64,000 nt of DNA from Paenibacillus urinalis (GTDB taxonomy: Bacteria; Bacillota; Bacilli; Paenibacillales; Paenibacillaceae): assembly GCF_028747985.1 (NCBI RefSeq), contig NZ_CP118108.1, forward strand, positions 4,872,001-4,936,000, given 5' to 3'. Positions 35,601 through 44,633 of the stretch are shown here, piece by piece (positions within the stretch are counted from its first letter, which is position 1; every line of letters starts with the position of its first letter). A program made the position numbers and the translations under genes. Below the pieces are notes generated by a model that saw nothing but the letters and a program-made list of their open reading frames with translations, had not been told where the DNA came from and searched no databases.

Positions 35601-36534
35601 TATCTTCTAATAGAACTTCAAGAAATAATTTGCCTGCACTGCTATTCCCCGCTGTCCAAGTTGGGTCGTCACCCAGGAGATCAATCTTATTATTCTCACC
35701 CGTACCTAAATGAGCAGATACAATACTATTGCCCTCTTCATAATAATAAAGTTGATAGGGTCTATTCACTGTGCTTGTACCGTCTGATACTCGAAGTGTC
35801 AGGTTATTAATTCCTGGCTTCAGGTTCATCTCCGAGGAATAGAACGTTCCGTCAGCAAGGAGTGTTGAAGGCAGATTACTACCTCCGTTCAATGTCACTT
35901 GAACCTGTGTTGCATTGGCTACAGTACCTTCCAATGAAATAATCTGCTGGGGCACAACAACTGTTGCTCCTTCATTTAGAGCGATGGGCTGCGAACCGGT
36001 AAGAATGTTCACATTCTTGATGTATGTGGTTGGCTTGAAGTATACATAGAAGCTCTCATACTTGGAATTACTACCGGATACTCCAGAGTTATCGCCTTGT
36101 ATACCGCTGAAAGTGATCTTATTCATACCTGAATATAGCTGCACATTAGCTACAAATTTATTATCTGGAGAGTCTGCATCTCGTTGGATCGACCCTGTAT
36201 TCATTTGGTTGGCTACTTCAGTCCAGCTTGAGCTGGCATCCTTTTGAGTAAGAGCCTGAACCTCTACCCTCATTGTAGAGCCTACAATTCTTAAGTAGGA
36301 GCCTTTAACCTCCAAATTTGATTCCGTCACTTGAAGTGCATTATCAGTTGTAAGTTTATCGCTGTCTCCCGTATTCAACCCTTTACCGAGTGATCCTCGA
36401 AGCGTTGGATTCTCAGGGAAGAAATAAGTCGGCGTTACCGCTGCCTCTGCCTTATTAACCAAACCAGGGGGGAACAGTGAAACAATAAGTGTTACTAACA
36501 GCAGCCATACCATCGGCCGTTTGATGCGCTGCAT
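32653..36534 (-). CDS. Large SLH-domain cell-surface protein (SlhA-like)
   Basis: The 1293-residue product has a signal peptide (residues 1-31, ending KAEAA). A long central region of Ig-like modules holds repeated N-LTLRV / NKITFSG / ENRIVLKG motifs. The last 190 residues are three SLH domains, with TTRGEFATLLVKGL, LTREQAATMIARA and LTRAEAAKIAVELL. Architecture and position, directly upstream of the small helical gene and downstream of tagO, resemble slhA of the Paenibacillus alvei polymer locus as I remember it. In that species SlhA affects swarming and biofilm formation. ATG 36534 has AAAGGAGAG upstream. It is closed by its own terminator. Confidence 0.88.
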   Translation of the reverse strand: MQRIKRPMVWLLLVTLIVSLFPPGLVNKAEAAVTPTYFFPENPTLRGSLGKGLNTGDSDKLTTDNALQVTESNLEVKGSYLRIVGSTMRVEVQALTQKDASSSWTEVANQMNTGSIQRDADSPDNKFVANVQLYSGMNKITFSGIQGDNSGVSGSNSKYESFYVYFKPTTYIKNVNILTGSQPIALNEGATVVVPQQIISLEGTVANATQVQVTLNGGSNLPSTLLADGTFYSSEMNLKPGINNLTLRVSDGTSTVNRPYQLYYYEEGNSIVSAHLGTGENNKIDLLGDDPTWTAGNSSAGKLFLEVLLEDINGKSFEDNGTIEINDSNGYTVTDITEEVFQGTPGVVPSYRMVTLTVDGIEIDANNTSITADVIYDGASISNRVLKYTFATDQVRINQIQLLPSSFTAGTGESDTFTESDVSGGRALNNSEVSSSSFYILVETRSPINDAVLAASYIPTGTVDVTKKGKVNNKNQYVYQVTGFKSGVQNVKFNYGVNSNSVQAKITFVSKTSIHVSSHSNGQVIPVDSSVIENFSIDLIGEYMDFPEVDNRIDGNLYVNGVLVRDAASDWITTATGAFLVNLKMESEGNNTALDRVLVFGENRIVLKGNGDTYVTELVIYIIDENQPNISNFMPSKAGNSMTKFPETQTEVESFFNASPEFTYEGSNTYKTVEKGYNLIFRGNGASKFELLQGTQSIIGPTNIAATTGLVKVPGQDALSYQIYGDQNDFVIRVQGFTLSNPGTYSYNLNVYKNTGSYSSANVTIISEVKPYEIYAPKPTVDGGYVVSKNFIHFDIYAPGATSVVIGKEAAVLNPQTGRYELDYVGLKQDKNNEIDVEISTGQTSYTETFNVYYTGAVGVDSQFMPTKTANKYSVFNKSVELSFPKGTILQSETDLGITKYYPDTKILFGIANPENGIVERRNDYGQIVRLPGPNNDVDNGLPKIQVTAEDLMNFQSTDKTRNFSLISDVYWINGGLGEVEGTTSKSTNGLAPYSVEGMFNNIKNERKVTPSQRGELTLSYDPNVVDEVGSTIAVFRYSPITLEEKNATGDSRPKWERIGGVVDTKNHTITVPFDKFGYYKVMKLSRSYPDITNHSWARNILNGVYSKGYMENLTFEQFGAQDQTTRGEFATLLVKGLNLPLNYEGKLTFTDVYLNSSTVVWDYKHIETAARAGIITGISEGVFSPNSPLTREQAATMIARATNLKLAANDDKLADNLAKSFMDSGQVDLYARPSVLAVSKAKIMVGSPTSVAGQSKVQYMFNPKSNLTRAEAAKIAVELLKNYTKVFPKNLS

Positions 36535-36602
36535 ATAATCTCTCCTTTAAATATAGTTACCTCTTATATCGGATGGCCTGGGTCAAATATGAAGAAGTTT
36601 CA

Positions 36603-36638
36603 ACAAAAAAAGCCTTATTCCCTAAATAGGAACAAGGC
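36603..36638 (-). terminator. Terminator after tagO
   Basis: AGCCTT/AAGGCT and TTCC/GGAA stem segments with one mismatch between them, followed on the minus strand by TTTTTTT. Confidence 0.85.
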
Positions 36639-36699
36639 TGGTTAATTATAGTTCAAAGGTTTAAATAATAGATGATATAATGGCTGTTCAATTCACTTA

Positions 36700-37821
36700 T
36701 CATTTCGTGCGAGACTCGGACGCCTTCACTCTCAGCTTCATGAAGAAGTTGATCAGCGGACGCTTCGTTTTGTCGATCAGGCCGATGACCTCTGCTCCGA
36801 TCTGCAGGAAGAACATCATGACACAGATCACGACAAAGGTAACCCAGTTCGCCTCATGCATCGTCGCAGAAGACTGGATCACGGCAAGTACGCCGAAGAA
36901 TGCGGCAATACCGTAGATAATCAGCACCGTTTGACGGTGGCTGAAGCCAAGCTCACGCAGACGGTGATGCAAGTGACCTTTATCCGGTGCGAAGATCGGC
37001 TTCTTGTTCAAGAAGCGGCGAAGAATCGCAAACAGTGTATCGGACAATGGTACAGCGATAATGATCAGCGGTGTGATCAAGGATACGACAGCTATCTGCT
37101 TAAATCCAAGAAGCGAGAGCATGGCGAGACTGAAGCCCAGGAACAGTGATCCTGTATCTCCCATGAAGATCTTGGCCGGATGAAAGTTAAAGAACAAGAA
37201 TCCGATAATACTGCCGAGCAGCACAAGACAGATGAGTGCAGTCGTAACATTGCCCATAATGAAGGACATGACCGCAATCGTACCAATTGCAATGGCAGAC
37301 ACACCCGCAGCAAGACCATCGAGTCCATCGATCAGGTTGATCGCATTCGTCACACCGACAATCCAGAAGATCGTCAGCGGAATCGAGATCCATAGTTCAA
37401 GTGATGAATACGCATCAGCAAAAGGAATATTTACAAAATCTATACGGATCTGAAATCCGAACACAACGACACACGCCGTAATAATCTGAGCTAAAAACTT
37501 AACCTTGGCCGACAATTGGAACCGATCATCTAGCGCACCGATCAGGGCAATCATTGTACCGCCTATCATAAAAGCCTGGATGAATCGGGAATCTCTTGCA
37601 GTGAAGTATTCCGAAACAAACGGAAGCAGCGCCAGCATCGTGACCATGAAAGCAAGAAAAATACCGAGACCACCGAGTCTAGGCATAATCTTGGTATGAA
37701 CCTTACGTGCATCAGGCACGTCAACGGCTCCCACATTTACCGCAAACTTCTTCACGAGAGGCGTAAGTCCTACCGCAAGTCCGAGAGCCACGATAAATCC
37801 CAAGATATAGAACATTAACAT
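36700..37821 (-). CDS. tagO: Undecaprenyl-phosphate N-acetylglucosaminyl 1-phosphate transferase TagO
   Basis: TagO starts wall polymer synthesis by moving GlcNAc-1-phosphate onto the lipid carrier. The 373-residue product has about ten membrane segments and the family motifs ALDDRFQLS, LIDGLDGLA, KIFMGDTGSLFLG and the cytosolic HLHHRL. I choose the ATG at 37821 (GGGGG at 37834-37838, 12 nt away); an ATG at 37884 is possible. It is the last gene of the polymer cluster, about 160 nt after tagA. In this context its product is expected to prime the secondary cell wall polymer that SLH proteins bind. Confidence 0.93.
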   Translation of the reverse strand: MLMFYILGFIVALGLAVGLTPLVKKFAVNVGAVDVPDARKVHTKIMPRLGGLGIFLAFMVTMLALLPFVSEYFTARDSRFIQAFMIGGTMIALIGALDDRFQLSAKVKFLAQIITACVVVFGFQIRIDFVNIPFADAYSSLELWISIPLTIFWIVGVTNAINLIDGLDGLAAGVSAIAIGTIAVMSFIMGNVTTALICLVLLGSIIGFLFFNFHPAKIFMGDTGSLFLGFSLAMLSLLGFKQIAVVSLITPLIIIAVPLSDTLFAILRRFLNKKPIFAPDKGHLHHRLRELGFSHRQTVLIIYGIAAFFGVLAVIQSSATMHEANWVTFVVICVMMFFLQIGAEVIGLIDKTKRPLINFFMKLRVKASESRTK

Positions 37822-37981
37822 TTGTTCATTCAACCCCCAATTTTTAAAAACAAAGAATCCTTCACGAATCTGTCCATGACCCAACTGAACAGCATTATAC
37901 TCTCTTGACCTCTGAATTACTATTCTTTTTTTCTAGCAAAAATCATTGTTTTTAACAGATCTTCCTGTATTTTCACACGAT

Positions 37982-38788
37982 TTACACTATTTTCGTCACG
38001 TTTTCTTTCTCACGTTTCACCTTGCGTACGAACTGCGGCAAGGCAAGCATTCGCTTGGCCCGCTTCGGTTCCTTGAGCAGCCGGTACAGCCATTCCGCTC
38101 TCAGCTTCTGGAATATGACCGGTGCACGCTTAGACCTTCCGGAAATAATATCGAAGCTGCCGCCCACACCCATCATCAGCGGAACGCCGAGCTGCTCCTT
38201 ATATTTACCAATCCAAGGCTCCTGGGTATCTGCGCCTCTGGCTACAAACAGCAGGTGCGGGCTCGCTGCACGAATCTGCGCAATAACTTCCGGATCTTCG
38301 GACTCACCGAAGAAGCCATCGCGATATCCGCACACCACGATGCCAGGATATTGCTTTTGTAACCTGCTTGCTGTCTCTTGAATCACTTCTTCTGTAGAAC
38401 CGAGCAAATACACTCTCCACTGATAGGATTCTCCAACATGCATGAGTTCATGTAACAGATCAAATCCGGCAACACGCTCTGCTACAGGAACACCGCAGTA
38501 TTCAGCTGCCCAGACTACACCGGTACCGTCGGGAACGATCAGCTCGGCCGACTTCATAATTTCCATATATTTCGGATCATCCAGTGCGGCCATGACCATA
38601 ATCGGGTTGCCTGTAATGATCTGATGCGGCTTGCCGCTCTGTATTGCTTCGGTCAGATAAGCCACGGTGTCCTTCATATTCATACGCGAAAACGGAATGC
38701 CAAAGATTGGCACCGTCGGTAGGGTTCTCGCGGGGGTTTGCGCTTGATCTGCCGGCCCGCCAGACGCTTGTTCCTTACGCTCTATCAT
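37982..38788 (-). CDS. tagA: WecG/TagA/CpsF family glycosyltransferase (ManNAc transferase TagA)
   Basis: TagA adds ManNAc to the lipid-linked GlcNAc, giving the disaccharide repeat precursor. The 268-residue product shows the family motifs PDGTGVVWAAEYCGVPV and VFARGADTQEPWI-like (LLFVARGADTQEPWIGKY), and ends in a conserved basic tail (RRLLKEPKRAKRM region). The ATG at 38788 is chosen because GGATGA lies 9-10 nt upstream; a TTG at 38797 would touch the csaB stop. It directly follows csaB, so the two are co-transcribed. Confidence 0.93.
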   Translation of the reverse strand: MIERKEQASGGPADQAQTPARTLPTVPIFGIPFSRMNMKDTVAYLTEAIQSGKPHQIITGNPIMVMAALDDPKYMEIMKSAELIVPDGTGVVWAAEYCGVPVAERVAGFDLLHELMHVGESYQWRVYLLGSTEEVIQETASRLQKQYPGIVVCGYRDGFFGESEDPEVIAQIRAASPHLLFVARGADTQEPWIGKYKEQLGVPLMMGVGGSFDIISGRSKRAPVIFQKLRAEWLYRLLKEPKRAKRMLALPQFVRKVKREKENVTKIV

Positions 38789-38797
38789 GACGTTCAA

Positions 38798-39970
38798 TCA
38801 TCCTTTGCCGCTAAGAAATTTTAGAATGTGAGCTGCTGGCTCCTGAGCCTGCTGTTTCAATGCAGCGATAGCCTCTTCTTTGTCCGCAAGCCATTCTGCA
38901 TGGGAATCCAGCATGTCATTAAGTGTAGCAAGCAGCTTGTCTGCATCCAGCGATTCTGTGCTGCCGACAGGCTCACTGTTCAGTCGATGCAGGAATGCAT
39001 CGATCTTGGGATCATAAGATACACCTGCGAGCGGTACCCGCTGTGATGCAGCGTAGATCAGACTGTGCAGACGCATCCCGAGGACGAGCCTGCATCGGGA
39101 TACCTCCAGCAGCATCATTTGTGGATCGGTCTGCTGGGAGCAGGTACTCACCTTGCTGCCTGTCCCATTCAAATGTCCAATCTTCTTCTTCACATACGCG
39201 GAGGCTTCCTCATCCGAAGGAAGGTGGAACGGAAGCAGCCGGATATGCACTTTGCGCTGCTCCGCGAGCTTCTTGAGTCCTTCGCCGATGGCATCCAGCT
39301 CTCTTCTCTCCTTGTCCCAGAAGCGAACCGACACCCCGATTACAGGCAGGTCTTCCTCCTCCTGTCTCGGTGTCGTTCTTCTTGCGCTTCCTCCGCCATA
39401 CGCAGCGGCCTTCTTCACCTTGGATTCATCGGGCAGTGGCAGTCCCATGACAGGGTCTGGGACGACTTTGACATCATTCCACTGTATTCCATAGCTCTGA
39501 ATGAGCTTGGCTGAGTCATCGTCACGTACGGAGATATATTCACAGTGTTTGAATACCCCACGGATCATCGGGTGAAAAATCTTCCGGTGTACAGGGCCGA
39601 TGCCCTGAGCATATATAAACGTTGGCTTCTTCATATTCTGTGCCAGTTTAAGAATGCCCAGATAATAAGGAATGGACTTCCAGCCCGTTGCATCCTGCAG
39701 CAAGCTGCCGCCTCCGCTGATCAGACCGTCGCTCTCCTTAATGGCCCGCCGAACCTCTCCGAGCTTCATCCGATGTACGGCTCTCACGCCATACGTCTGC
39801 TGTGTCCATTCCGGATCACTCGATAAGACGATGGGCTCAATATCAATTGACGAACGCTGGCTTTGTTCCGCGAGCGCTGTAAGAATCGACTTCAGCACCG
39901 CTTCATCGCCGCTGTTTCGAAAGCCGTAATATCCTGAGATAACTATTTTCTTAGTAGTATTGGTGACCAT
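38798..39970 (-). CDS. csaB: Polysaccharide pyruvyl transferase CsaB
   Basis: CsaB adds 4,6-linked pyruvate ketals to ManNAc of the secondary wall polymer; this modification is required for SLH-domain binding. The 390-residue product starts with a basic KKIVISGYYGFRNSGDEAVL motif and carries GGGSLLQDATG and a C-terminal SQRVPLAGVSYDPKI segment, all typical. The ATG at 39970 overlaps the end of the DUF5693 gene by 28 nt and has GGAAGG upstream. The frame is open to 40000. Its presence explains how three SLH proteins in this window are anchored. Confidence 0.93.
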   Translation of the reverse strand: MVTNTTKKIVISGYYGFRNSGDEAVLKSILTALAEQSQRSSIDIEPIVLSSDPEWTQQTYGVRAVHRMKLGEVRRAIKESDGLISGGGSLLQDATGWKSIPYYLGILKLAQNMKKPTFIYAQGIGPVHRKIFHPMIRGVFKHCEYISVRDDDSAKLIQSYGIQWNDVKVVPDPVMGLPLPDESKVKKAAAYGGGSARRTTPRQEEEDLPVIGVSVRFWDKERRELDAIGEGLKKLAEQRKVHIRLLPFHLPSDEEASAYVKKKIGHLNGTGSKVSTCSQQTDPQMMLLEVSRCRLVLGMRLHSLIYAASQRVPLAGVSYDPKIDAFLHRLNSEPVGSTESLDADKLLATLNDMLDSHAEWLADKEEAIAALKQQAQEPAAHILKFLSGKG

Positions 39971-41961
39971 TTTTTCCAACATCCTTCCAAAACTTGCCAC
40001 ACCAGTATTGCAATCAGTCCAACAATCAGTCCCAGTCCGAGACCAAGCAGTCCGCGAATTAGCGATAGATGCACTGGTGTATGAATGTGAGCGAATGTGC
40101 CCACCATAGATAGCTGTGCAATAGCTGCAATGATTAGCAAGTAAATCCCATGACGGTATTTAAGAGCAATAAATGCTCCTACCACGAACATCGGATGGCC
40201 CAGCAGGAACTCCTTGTTACGCGGACGTACGCCAAACGTATTCTCAAGGAATGTACGCAGCTGTGCTTCAAACGGCAGTACCGTTCCGGCGTTCCCAGTT
40301 CGAGTCATATAGTAATAGCCTACCACACCGACAATACCCACTGCCACTATCATCAAAATCGTGATCGGCCGGTTCAGCAATTGGCGAATTGAAGCGACTG
40401 ATATCGACTTCAGGTAGAAAAATACATAGATGGCAACGAGCAAAACAGGTCCGGAGTACAGTATACTTACGCCTCTAAATTGATCAATGACGAGTGAATA
40501 CGTAATGTTGTTAAGCAGTGCAACCATGAACGGAACACCAACGAAGGACAGAATGGATGTCCATACATATAGCAGGATGCTCTTCGATAACCGGCTCTTC
40601 ACCGATAAGTCAGGCGTCCTCACCTGTGCAGCATTGATCTTTCTTACCGCAAGGATCATCGCAACGGTTGGTGCACTGATCGCAGCCAAGAGAGCCAACG
40701 CTTGTTCAAGCAGAGTGGGTCTCAGCAGGAACAGTCCAGCACTTCCAATCAGTCCGAGAATAAAGGCCGGCAAGGTCAGGAACGGAATAAAGTAGGATAT
40801 CATCAGCGCAATCATCGCCACGCTGCCGACAACGACGACGGCCTTAAAGTATCTCTCACCGCCTGTTTCTGCAACATTAAATGGCTCTGCCTTACCCATG
40901 ACAAAACCGTTGTCTTCCATTCGCTGAACCGCATTTCCTTCTTCACCTAATGCATCCATCAGGTTATCCAAAGGATCCGTTACTTGGGCCGTAAGTGCAC
41001 TTCTTGCCGGAGCGGCATTCAGGTACAGCATTCGGATGTTCCGATCCTTCGTTGCCAGTGCGAATCGATCCGAGATCACGTTCACATCCAGGTTCGCATC
41101 CGATTCACTAAGCGAATATAGACGAGTGACATTATAATCCGTCAGGTAGGCAAGCGTGCTGAATCCGCTCTGAGGCTTCTTCAGATTCTCGATGGCAGCA
41201 AGCCCGATCCCATGCTTGTTCATTAGTTCTGCAAAGGCAGACAGACTCTTCATGTCTTCATTATCGTTATAGCCCTTAACTTTATCACCATCAAACAAGA
41301 TCCGCGATACACCATATTGCTCAAAGGTCTCCATCATCGCAGCAGCTGCTTCTTGATCATACGGCAGTGCATCTCCCAGACGAGGCATAATGTTAAAGCC
41401 ACGCTCATGGAGGTCCGCCATCGCAATAGGATCAGGAAGCATCGGCTTCAGCTTCGCATTTTCGGTCGGCGTCTGAAGAACCAGTCCTTGTTCATTCAAA
41501 TAGGTCCATGGATTCACGGGAATATCGAGTCTTTCGAAGGTATCCTCGATAATTGGAGACAATGCCTCCCGGCTCTCATCCGATGTGAAGAGAATATACG
41601 TATAGTTCTCATTAACCGGTGGGATTTGGCCTGTCAGGTTGGCCGCTTGTACACTGTCATAGATTGTAATTCTCTCTGACTTGCGGAATTCTTCCAATGT
41701 GCTCTCGTATACTGCCATCGTGATGACACCCGCATCCTTCAGCTCCGTCAGCTTCTGGTCAATAAAATCCTGTGGGTGCACCTGATAAGCTGCGACTTCG
41801 ACAAGATCCCGATAATCGAACGCAAGCTCCACGTTCTTCGCACTTGATTCAGTCTTCACACGATCTGCAATGATGGGAATCGAGGCAATGAGTCCGATAA
41901 TAACAAGGATCCAGAGCCATTTGCGGGATACGGTGTTCCAATACTGCCATTTTTGACGCAC
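39943..41961 (-). CDS. DUF5693 family polytopic membrane protein
   Basis: The function is unknown, but the family is regularly found beside csaB. The 672-residue product has one N-terminal membrane segment (about residues 14-30), then an extracytoplasmic domain of about 350 residues. That domain has a TIM-barrel-like feel (repeated strand-helix units, such as LHERGFNIMPRLGD and HGIGLAAIENLK). At least eight membrane helices follow from about residue 380 to the end. A role in polymer assembly, flipping or export fits the position. The ATG at 41961 has AGGAGGT upstream, and csaB overlaps its end. Confidence 0.85.
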   Translation of the reverse strand: MRQKWQYWNTVSRKWLWILVIIGLIASIPIIADRVKTESSAKNVELAFDYRDLVEVAAYQVHPQDFIDQKLTELKDAGVITMAVYESTLEEFRKSERITIYDSVQAANLTGQIPPVNENYTYILFTSDESREALSPIIEDTFERLDIPVNPWTYLNEQGLVLQTPTENAKLKPMLPDPIAMADLHERGFNIMPRLGDALPYDQEAAAAMMETFEQYGVSRILFDGDKVKGYNDNEDMKSLSAFAELMNKHGIGLAAIENLKKPQSGFSTLAYLTDYNVTRLYSLSESDANLDVNVISDRFALATKDRNIRMLYLNAAPARSALTAQVTDPLDNLMDALGEEGNAVQRMEDNGFVMGKAEPFNVAETGGERYFKAVVVVGSVAMIALMISYFIPFLTLPAFILGLIGSAGLFLLRPTLLEQALALLAAISAPTVAMILAVRKINAAQVRTPDLSVKSRLSKSILLYVWTSILSFVGVPFMVALLNNITYSLVIDQFRGVSILYSGPVLLVAIYVFFYLKSISVASIRQLLNRPITILMIVAVGIVGVVGYYYMTRTGNAGTVLPFEAQLRTFLENTFGVRPRNKEFLLGHPMFVVGAFIALKYRHGIYLLIIAAIAQLSMVGTFAHIHTPVHLSLIRGLLGLGLGLIVGLIAILVWQVLEGCWKKWSPILLRK

Positions 41962-42070
41962 AAAAAGTACCTCCTAAACAAAATAAATTAAAGATAATGA
42001 ATAGAGACGGTAGAAATGAAGGGAATGAATTCAGCTGAAGAAAATAAAGTTGATCCATTTCTATAATCGC

Positions 42071-42100
42071 ATGATACATCGTTACGATGGAGGGTAATAA
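42071..42100 (-). promoter_or_regulatory. Weak candidate promoter for DUF5693-csaB-tagA-tagO
   Basis: Minus strand TTATTA (42095-42100), 18-nt spacer, TATCAT (42071-42076). The spacer contains the palindrome CATCGTTACGATG (42077-42089). The -35 match is poor (3/6). Confidence 0.35.
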
Positions 42101-42207
42101 GTGTATAGGGTGAAAAATGACCTCCTATTTTTATACATTCCATATCATGCCCTAAGGAACCAAAAAATTCTCCTTCTCATTCAAACTTACAATCTGCTGA
42201 CATAGGA

Positions 42208-42251
42208 AGAGCCTTTCCGCCAAACAACCCGTAACGGTGCGGAAAGGCTCT
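42208..42251 (-). terminator. Inverted repeat after pgcA, probable terminator without strong T-run
   Basis: A perfect 13-bp GC-rich stem pairs 42208-42220 with 42239-42251 around an 18-nt loop. Only TTCCTATG follows on the minus strand, so it may act as a weak terminator or as an mRNA 3' end stabiliser. Confidence 0.6.
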
Positions 42252-42295
42252 CTACAATTAAGTCTTGCTTATGTTAACTCGTTAACTCCTTGAAC

Positions 42296-44014
42296 TTATG
42301 CATCCACACGTGCCATGACAGCTTCAATCAAACGATCAATCCGTGCTTGTGCATCTTCATAAGAAGTACCCTGTACCGCAAAATAAACCTTAATCTTCGG
42401 CTCCGTCCCTGATGGACGTAGGCAGAACCAGGATCCATCCTCAAGGATGAATTTCAGTACATTTTCTTTTGGCAGGCCGTTCAGGCCTTTGGAGTAATCC
42501 TGCATCTCTGTCACTCTGATGCCTGCAACCTCATCAGGCGGGGATGTACGCCAATCTGTCATTTTGGACTGGATTTGCGCTACGCCGTCTTTCCCTTTCA
42601 AGGTTCTCGATTGCAGTGCTTCAAGGAAGTAGCCGAACTGCTCGTACAGCTCCTGCAGTACATCGTATAACGTCTTGCCCTGGGCTTTGTAATAAGCCGC
42701 CGCTTCACAGATCAGCATCGCTGCAAGGACTGCATCCTTATCTCTCGCATAATTGCCGGCAAGATAGCCGTAGCTCTCTTCATAGCCGAACAGATACGTA
42801 TGGCTGCCCGTCGCTTCAAAAGCATCCATCTTCTCACCGATATATTTGAAGCCGGTCAGTGTATTAAACACCTGTGCACCGTAATGCTCGGCAATTACCG
42901 CCCCCATCTCACTCGTTACAATCGTTTTGACGACCGCACCGTTCGAAGGCAGCTCTCCCCGCTCCTTCATCTGACTGAGCAGGTAATGGGTCATAATCGC
43001 GCCGGATTGATTGCCGGACAGTACGAAGTATTTGCCGTTCTTATCCTTCACAACCGCTCCCATCCGATCTGCATCGGGGTCGGTACCAATCAGAATATCC
43101 GCTCCAACTTGTTCTCCAAGCTCAATCGCCAGGGTGAAGGCTTCACGCTCCTCCGGATTTGGAGATTTCACGGTAGAGAACTCGGCATCCGGCTCTGCCT
43201 GCTCAGGTACAATATGCAGGTTCGTAAACCCGATCCGCTCAAGCACCTGACGAACCGGATGATGGCCTGTCCCGTGCAGCGGAGTGAATACAATGTTGAA
43301 ATCCTTCGCATATTCGGAAGCGATGCGGTCACGGTTCAAGCTTACGGAAGCAACCGTTTCAATAAACGCTTCATCCTCCGCTTCGCCAAGCCAAACCAGC
43401 AGTCCTTCAGCCTCGGCTTCAGCCTGGCTCAGCTTCTTCACTTCACGAAGTGAGGAAATCTCCTGTATGTAGCTGATGACACGTTCTGCTTCGTCCGGTA
43501 CCAGCTGTCCACCTGAGGCATTGTACACTTTATAGCCGTTATATTCCGGCGGATTGTGGCTCGCTGTTACGACAATACCGCCCGTTGCAGCAAGATGTCT
43601 TACGCTAAAAGACAGCTGCGGCGTAGGGCGCAGTGATGGATACAATTTAGCAACAATCCCATTCGCTGCAAGCACTAGCGCAGCCTCCAGGGCAAATTCA
43701 GGTGAGAAGTGACGTGAATCATGTGCAATGACCACAGAAGGCTGACCTTCGCCTTGATGCTGTTCAAGAATATATTTGGCAAATCCTTGCGTCGCTTTAC
43801 CAACCGTATAACGGTTCATGCGGTTGCTTCCTGCTCCAATGACACCACGGAGACCCCCTGTACCAAATTCAAGCTCTCGGTAGAAGCGGTCCTCCAATTC
43901 TGTAGTGTCATTCGAGAGCTCTTTAAGCTCCTGCTTCGTCTCCTCATCGATTGAAGGATCCGCAAGCCATTGATTCAAACTGCGTTCTGCTGTTTCACTT
44001 AACATTACCATCAT
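42296..44014 (-). CDS. pgcA: Alpha-phosphoglucomutase / phosphosugar mutase
   Basis: The enzyme interconverts glucose-6- and glucose-1-phosphate (or a related sugar) for wall precursor synthesis. The 572-residue product has the catalytic serine loop TASHNPPEYNGYK, metal-binding DPDADRMG, sugar-binding FGYEESYGY and phosphate-binding RPSGTEPKIK. The length matches the long PgcA type rather than GlmM. Three possible ATG starts cluster within the first four codons; 44014 is the outermost. It lies upstream of the polymer operon but is separated from it by 334 nt. Confidence 0.93.
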   Translation of the reverse strand: MMVMLSETAERSLNQWLADPSIDEETKQELKELSNDTTELEDRFYRELEFGTGGLRGVIGAGSNRMNRYTVGKATQGFAKYILEQHQGEGQPSVVIAHDSRHFSPEFALEAALVLAANGIVAKLYPSLRPTPQLSFSVRHLAATGGIVVTASHNPPEYNGYKVYNASGGQLVPDEAERVISYIQEISSLREVKKLSQAEAEAEGLLVWLGEAEDEAFIETVASVSLNRDRIASEYAKDFNIVFTPLHGTGHHPVRQVLERIGFTNLHIVPEQAEPDAEFSTVKSPNPEEREAFTLAIELGEQVGADILIGTDPDADRMGAVVKDKNGKYFVLSGNQSGAIMTHYLLSQMKERGELPSNGAVVKTIVTSEMGAVIAEHYGAQVFNTLTGFKYIGEKMDAFEATGSHTYLFGYEESYGYLAGNYARDKDAVLAAMLICEAAAYYKAQGKTLYDVLQELYEQFGYFLEALQSRTLKGKDGVAQIQSKMTDWRTSPPDEVAGIRVTEMQDYSKGLNGLPKENVLKFILEDGSWFCLRPSGTEPKIKVYFAVQGTSYEDAQARIDRLIEAVMARVDA

Positions 44015-44107
44015 TTCTCCCTCCGGCCATGATCATTATTTTCTCTATGTGTTTATCCAGTAAGTACAACCATTAGAGCTGCTATTACTATATAATCATT
44101 AACCAAT

Positions 44108-44539
44108 TTACCTAGGATCTGATAACGCAAACATGATTTCGCCTTCAGCAACCACTTTGCCTTCCACCCGAGCCGTTGCTTTTCCCTTGCCAATGGAGCC
44201 CTTCAGTCGGGTAATCTCCACCTCAAGCTCCAGCGTATCGCCAGGCACAACTTGTCCACGGAAACGGAAATTATCCAGTCCAGCCAAAAATCCGATCTTG
44301 CCCTTGTTGGCCTCGACGTTAAGAATGGCAACCGCTCCGACCTGAGCCAGTGCTTCGGTAATCAGCACACCCGGCATCACCGGATAACCAGGAAAGTGGC
44401 CTGTAAAAAACGGTTCATTCATGGTCACATTCTTGATGCCAACGGCACGCTTGCCCTCTTCCATCTCCACGATCTTGTCCACCAGCAAAAACGGAGGACG
44501 GTGTGGAATAATCTCTTGAATTTGATTAATATCCAGCAT
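44108..44539 (-). CDS. fabZ: 3-hydroxyacyl-ACP dehydratase FabZ
   Basis: FabZ dehydrates beta-hydroxyacyl-ACP in fatty acid elongation. The 143-residue hot-dog-fold protein has catalytic His in [13 protein letters not shown] and Glu in [10 protein letters not shown]. It starts [19 protein letters not shown]. The ATG at 44539 has GGAAGGAG upstream; the frame extends to 44569 without a better site. It follows flhO-flhP in the same order as in Bacillus. Confidence 0.96.
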   Translation of the reverse strand: MLDINQIQEIIPHRPPFLLVDKIVEMEEGKRAVGIKNVTMNEPFFTGHFPGYPVMPGVLITEALAQVGAVAILNVEANKGKIGFLAGLDNFRFRGQVVPGDTLELEVEITRLKGSIGKGKATARVEGKVVAEGEIMFALSDPR

Positions 44540-44633
44540 TCTTGGTAAAACTCCTTCCATTCTATGCATAACATCTCAGCTTCTCGTCAAAACTATTCTT
44601 ATCCTTCATCATCTGCAGTAGTGAAGGTTAAGA

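Larger units (their letters stand above)
41962..42295. other. 334-nt gap between pgcA and the polymer operon
   Basis: No gene. It holds a 13-bp perfect inverted repeat (42208-42251) and, nearer the operon, a weak candidate promoter with a small palindrome in its spacer (42071-42100). Confidence 0.6.
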
